Source: Oscillospiraceae bacterium (GTDB taxonomy: Bacteria > Bacillota > Clostridia > Saccharofermentanales > Saccharofermentanaceae). From it: a DNA stretch of 64,000 nt. Shown here in pieces: positions 60,624-64,000 of the stretch. The notes under the pieces were generated by a model. That model was not told where the DNA came from, ran no database searches, and saw only the letters and a list, made by a program, of their open reading frames with translations. A program made the translations under genes and the position numbers. The stretch spans positions 1 through 64,000 of the forward strand of contig CACYMP010000001.1 in NCBI GenBank assembly GCA_902775565.1, given 5' to 3'. The stretch's first letter is position 1. Every line of letters begins with the position of its first letter.

Positions 60624-61637
60624 ATGGCATTAGGCATGGAAATAGGTGTCGATCTCGGCACCAGCAGTGTTTTGATATATATCAGGGGTAAAGGAATAGT
60701 CCTTAAAGAACCCTCTGTAGTTGCAGTTAACAGCAGAACAGGTAAAGTGCTCGCGGTAGGTGAATCCGCAAGCCTTATGCTTGGTAGGACTCCGGGCGTT
60801 GTCGAGGCAATAAGGCCTCTGCGTGAAGGCGTTATCTCCGACTTCCGTGCGACCGAGGTTATGCTCAAGGCTTTCATCGGACGTGTCTGTACCGGTCTTC
60901 GTGCAACTTATTTCAAACCTACGATCGTAGTTTGCGTTCCTTCGGTTATTACACCGGTTGAGCAGCAGGCAGTTGAGAATGCCTGCCGTCATGCGGGCGC
61001 TAAGGACGTATTCCTTATCAGAGAGCCTATCGCAGCCGCTATCGGTGCAGGTATCGATATCACAAAGGCCTGCGGTTCAATGGTCGTTGATATCGGAGGC
61101 GGTACTACTGATATTTCCGTTATCTCTCTTTGCGAGCCTGTTGTTGACGCATCCCTTAAGGTTGCGGGCGATAAGTTCGATGAAGCGATCATCAAGCATG
61201 TAAGAAAGAGACATAACATCCTCATCGGTGAGAAGACTGCGGAGAAGCTTAAGATCGAGATCGGCTGTGCTTACCCGAGAGATGAGGAACTTACTCTCGA
61301 TGTCCAGGGAAGAAACATCATCACGGGTCTTCCTTCAACAGTTACAGTATCTTCCACAGAGATGCTCGAAGCGCTCGAAGAGCCTATCACACAGATCTTC
61401 GAGGCAGTCCATAATGTTCTTGAGAGAACACCTCCGGAACTCATGGCTGATATCTCACAGAGAGGTATCGTTATGACCGGCGGCGGTGCTATGCTTTACG
61501 GCCTTGACCACATGCTCTCGAACAGGATCGGTATCGATGTTTATCTTGCACAGGATCCTGTATCCTGCGTGGTTATCGGAACCGGTAAGGCACTCGACAT
61601 GATGGACAAGTTCGCAGCGCTTTCCAGCGACGGCTGA
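60624..61637 (+). CDS. mreB: MreB/Mbl-type rod-shape actin
   Basis: 337 residues. The actin-fold phosphate and adenosine motifs are clear: GVDLGTSSVLIY near residue 7, MVVDIGGGTTDISV near 155 and MTGGGAMLYG near 290. It forms membrane filaments that direct lateral wall synthesis in rods. No mreC or mreD follows, which favours an Mbl- or MreBH-like copy outside the mreBCD cluster. AGGTGAT precedes the ATG. Confidence 0.92.
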   Translation: MALGMEIGVDLGTSSVLIYIRGKGIVLKEPSVVAVNSRTGKVLAVGESASLMLGRTPGVVEAIRPLREGVISDFRATEVMLKAFIGRVCTGLRATYFKPTIVVCVPSVITPVEQQAVENACRHAGAKDVFLIREPIAAAIGAGIDITKACGSMVVDIGGGTTDISVISLCEPVVDASLKVAGDKFDEAIIKHVRKRHNILIGEKTAEKLKIEIGCAYPRDEELTLDVQGRNIITGLPSTVTVSSTEMLEALEEPITQIFEAVHNVLERTPPELMADISQRGIVMTGGGAMLYGLDHMLSNRIGIDVYLAQDPVSCVVIGTGKALDMMDKFAALSSDG

Positions 61638-61657
61638 TAAGATTGAATCTGAACTTT

Positions 61658-61697
61658 TATAGACGCCTGTCTATCATTGACAGGCGTCTATATTTTT
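61658..61697 (+). terminator. Terminator after mreB
   Basis: A perfect 14-bp stem TATAGACGCCTGTC (61658-61671) with GACAGGCGTCTATA (61679-61692), then five T. Confidence 0.93.
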
Positions 61698-61736
61698 GCC
61701 TTGCAAAACTGCCCTCAGAACCGCATAAAATAACAG

Positions 61737-61904
61737 TTGACGAGCATTATCCGTAATGTTACAATTCACACGAGTCAGGAAGAACCTGACAAAAGTATTT
61801 CCATTTGGTAATTTGATTGATCGTTATTTCGAGTATTTCCTAATTCCCACAATTGATAATTGATTTTTGAATTTTTATTTTAAATTTTTACATGAGAGGT
61901 ATTC
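61737..61904 (+). promoter_or_regulatory. rho promoter and 130-base leader
   Basis: TTGACG (61737-61742), 17 bases, TACAAT (61760-61765). The leader from about 61772 starts with a hairpin (GTCAGG at 61774-61779 and CCTGAC at 61785-61790) and is otherwise AT-rich and little structured. Rho autoregulates through its leader in other bacteria, and this length would allow it. GAGAGGT lies before the ATG. Confidence 0.6.
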
Positions 61905-63755
61905 ATGGACGATTTTGAAAGCCTGAACTCCAAGACCGATGCTGATCTTGCTCAGATAGCGGTTGCTTTTGGTGATTACACACCCGAAGAAGTCGTAAGC
62001 AAGACCAGGGAAGATCTTATCGCTGCAATTATGAACGGCGGTGCCAAGCTTGAACAGCCTGTGGTTGCAAAAGTTCCTGACGTTAAGATGATGAATATTG
62101 CCCCGGTTACCGTTGCGGAAGTTGAGGAGAAACCCGCAAAGAAACGCGCTACACGCACAAAGAAGACCAAGAAGACAGAAGAGGAGACGCCGCTGGAAGC
62201 TCTCGCAGAGAAGTCAGCCGATGTACCTGCCGAGACAGCTGAAGTTCCTGCTGAAGACAAAAAGAAAACTTCTGATAAAGCTAAGGCTAAAACTCCTGCA
62301 AAGCGCGGCAGAAAGAAAAAGGAAGAATCTGCACAACCTGCCGAATCCGAGGCACCGGCAGCAAATGATGAACCTGCTGCATCTGCAGAGGTACCTGCAG
62401 AAGCACCTGCTACTCCTTCATCCGAGACACCGGCAGCAAACCCCGATGAGCAGAACAAGCCCCGCCGCAATGAGCGCATCAAGTCCAAGAGACGCAAGAT
62501 ATCATTCGGTCCCGGCCAGGAGACCAAGACACAGGTCGTTACAGCTGAGACTGAGGCTGAAGCAAATACAGAGGAAGAGCCTGTCATAGAGATACCTCAG
62601 GAGATCGAGGTTGAAGGCGTTCTTTCCATCGGCAATCCCGACGGCGGCAACAAGAATGATTTCTGCGGATTCGTACACAGACGCAACTATCTCCCCGGCG
62701 AGGATGATGCTTATGTGTCAGGTCAGTTCATCAAGAGAATGGGCTTAAGGCGCGGAGACTACATCGTAGGTTTTGCCCAGCCGAAGAGAGGCAAGGACAG
62801 ATACGCTCCGTTAAAGAGGATAGTTTCCGTCAACGGTATAGAGGTCGATGAGACCAACAATTACGAGAATATCAGGAAACGCCCGAAGTTTGAGAACCTG
62901 ACGGCTATCTATCCTGATGAAAGACTTACATTAGAGACCGAGAAGGAAGATATCTCAACCAGGATCATTGATATTTTCTCGCCTATCGGTAAGGGTCAGA
63001 GAGGTATGATCGTATCACCTCCGAAGGCCGGTAAGACGATCCTTCTTCAGAAGGTCGCAAATTCCATTACTGCAAACAATCCGAATTGTGTGCTTATAGT
63101 GCTTCTCATCGACGAGCGTCCTGAGGAAGTTACGGACATGCAGCGCAATATTCAGGGTGAGGTTGTTTATTCGACATTCGACAAGCGCCCCGAGAATCAC
63201 GTAAGAGTTACCGAACTTGTTTTGGAGAGGGCTATGCGTCTGGTTGAGCTTGGAAAGGATGTCGTTATCCTGCTCGACTCAATGACCAGACTTGCAAGAG
63301 CATACAACCTTACGATCAATCCTACCGGCAGAACGCTTTCGGGCGGTCTCGATCCGGGATCCCTCTACGGACCTAAGAGATTCTTCGGCGCGGCACGTAA
63401 CATTGAGCACGGCGGAAGCCTTACGATCCTTGCAACTGCGCTTATCGAGACAGGTTCACGTATGGACGAAGTCATTTTCGAGGAGTTCAAGGGAACAGGC
63501 AACATGGAAGTTACTCTCGACAGAAAGCTTGCCGACCGCCGTATCTTCCCGGCTATCGCAGTCGACAAGTCCGGTACGAGAAGAGAAGACCTGCTGCTCT
63601 CGCCTGAAGAACTTGACGCAGTCTGGCTCATCAGAAGAAGGATCGCCGAGGCTGATACCACCACGGCAACCAATGCGGTCATTAATTTCATGGAGAAGAC
63701 CACGAACAACAAGTCGTTTATCCTTTCCGTGAAGAAATCGTTCGCAGCTGATTGA
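61905..63755 (+). CDS. rho: Transcription termination factor Rho with long charged insertion
   Basis: 616 residues against about 420 for E. coli Rho. The N-terminal SAP-like helices (1-50) are split from the RNA-binding cold-shock domain (about 238-320: [18 protein letters not shown]) by a low-complexity region rich in Lys, Ala, Pro and Glu (about 60-235) with basic patches such as [12 protein letters not shown] and [11 protein letters not shown]. The ATPase core is intact: P-loop SPPKAGKT near 368, Walker [11 protein letters not shown] near 453 and the Q/R-loop region [11 protein letters not shown] near 485. It should be an active hexameric helicase with an extra disordered RNA-binding arm. 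Confidence 0.95.
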   Translation: MDDFESLNSKTDADLAQIAVAFGDYTPEEVVSKTREDLIAAIMNGGAKLEQPVVAKVPDVKMMNIAPVTVAEVEEKPAKKRATRTKKTKKTEEETPLEALAEKSADVPAETAEVPAEDKKKTSDKAKAKTPAKRGRKKKEESAQPAESEAPAANDEPAASAEVPAEAPATPSSETPAANPDEQNKPRRNERIKSKRRKISFGPGQETKTQVVTAETEAEANTEEEPVIEIPQEIEVEGVLSIGNPDGGNKNDFCGFVHRRNYLPGEDDAYVSGQFIKRMGLRRGDYIVGFAQPKRGKDRYAPLKRIVSVNGIEVDETNNYENIRKRPKFENLTAIYPDERLTLETEKEDISTRIIDIFSPIGKGQRGMIVSPPKAGKTILLQKVANSITANNPNCVLIVLLIDERPEEVTDMQRNIQGEVVYSTFDKRPENHVRVTELVLERAMRLVELGKDVVILLDSMTRLARAYNLTINPTGRTLSGGLDPGSLYGPKRFFGAARNIEHGGSLTILATALIETGSRMDEVIFEEFKGTGNMEVTLDRKLADRRIFPAIAVDKSGTRREDLLLSPEELDAVWLIRRRIAEADTTTATNAVINFMEKTTNNKSFILSVKKSFAAD

Positions 63756-63780
63756 CAACGGGTATTTATTCAAGTAATAT
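63752..63780 (+). promoter_or_regulatory. rpmE promoter overlapping the rho stop codon
   Basis: A consensus TTGACA (63752-63757) that includes the rho TGA stop (63753-63755), 17 bases, then TAATAT (63775-63780). Confidence 0.75.
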
Positions 63781-63786
63781 AGCAAG

Positions 63787-63860
63787 GCTGTATTAGAAAT
63801 CCGGTATGGCATACGTGCTGTTAAGACACGCGTCATATCTTTGATTGAGAGGTGAAAACA
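63787..63860 (+). promoter_or_regulatory. Structured rpmE leader, possible L31 autoregulation element
   Basis: The 74-base leader can pair ATACGTG with CACGCGTCAT-type sequence around a short loop (63811-63837). Leaders of rpmE with L31-binding structure are described in Bacillota; I judge this by position and folding only. GAGAGGTGA precedes the ATG. Confidence 0.35.
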
Positions 63861-64000
63861 ATGAAAGAAGGCATTCATCCCCAGGCACAGCTCGTTACTG
63901 TAAGATGTGCATGCGGAAACACATTCGAGACTCTGTCTACGAAGAGCGACCTTAGAGTAGATATCTGCTCTAACTGCCATCCGTTCTACACGGGCAAGCA
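63861..64000 (+). CDS. rpmE: Ribosomal protein L31, zinc-binding form (cut by window end)
   Basis: The first 46 codons are visible. [26 protein letters not shown] sequence with Cys16, Cys18, Cys36 and Cys39 ([11 protein letters not shown]) is the zinc-bearing L31, a large-subunit protein at the central protuberance that also serves as a zinc store. rho followed by rpmE is a common order in Bacillota. The 3' end lies outside the window. Confidence 0.95.
   Translation, partial: MKEGIHPQAQLVTVRCACGNTFETLSTKSDLRVDICSNCHPFYTGK

Overview
The window reads as chromosomal DNA of a Gram-positive, low-to-mid GC anaerobe of the class Clostridia (Bacillota). Pointers are a T-box leader before aspS, IreB, DUF1292 and DUF4364 proteins, clostridial ChW repeats, lipobox lipoproteins, a MreB/Mbl actin, several TTG start codons and strong AGGAGG ribosome sites. 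I cannot place it to genus. No rRNA, tRNA, insertion sequence, prophage or CRISPR array was seen, and no gene-free stretch exceeds 300 bases.

Layout. 0.1-6.9 kb (minus strand): a sodium:solute symporter with an acyl-CoA-type ligase, two uncharacterised envelope proteins and an MscS channel, separated by hairpin terminators. 7.0-9.5 kb: a copper P-type ATPase carrying a CopZ-like domain at its C-terminus. 9.5-14.3 kb (minus): one-carbon/methionine operon metF, methionine synthase activation protein, short metH, PAP2 phosphatase. 14.4-17.4 kb (plus, divergent): an iron-siderophore/cobalamin-type ABC importer, plausibly B12 for MetH. 18-20.8 kb: orphan PTS EIIC and a DUF2142 protein. 20.8-25.8 kb: TetR regulator diverging from an MMPL transporter plus a lipoprotein of XXXLXXG heptads, with three copies of a matching operator in between. 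26-30 kb: zinc-ribbon membrane protein and an ABC exporter. 30-34.9 kb: Na/phosphate cotransporter with PhoU-like tail and a calcium-type P-ATPase. 34.9-46.3 kb: housekeeping block secG, rnr, T-box, aspS, mtaB, ireB, ruvX, DUF1292, continuing into a DUF1292-like paralogue, a CPBP protease and a large surface protein. 46.3-54 kb: DUF4364, ChW-NlpC/P60 wall enzyme, pgi, YitT, NnrE and an FMN oxidoreductase. 54.1-60.4 kb (minus): GGDEF protein, then leuS-gtrA-glycosyltransferase-wecB. 60.6-64 kb: mreB/mbl, rho with a long charged insertion, and the start of rpmE (L31).

The observations I rate highest are the internal ribosome site inside copA that would release a free 69-residue CopZ-like chaperone, the aspS T-box whose specifier reads as an asparagine codon (with an AspRS carrying a residue typical of non-discriminating enzymes), the tandem DUF1292-like pair in the ireB-ruvX operon, and a membrane-anchored protein that looks like a degenerate GH51 glycosidase behind a beta-propeller. 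All functional names come from reading motifs by eye; no database search was possible.
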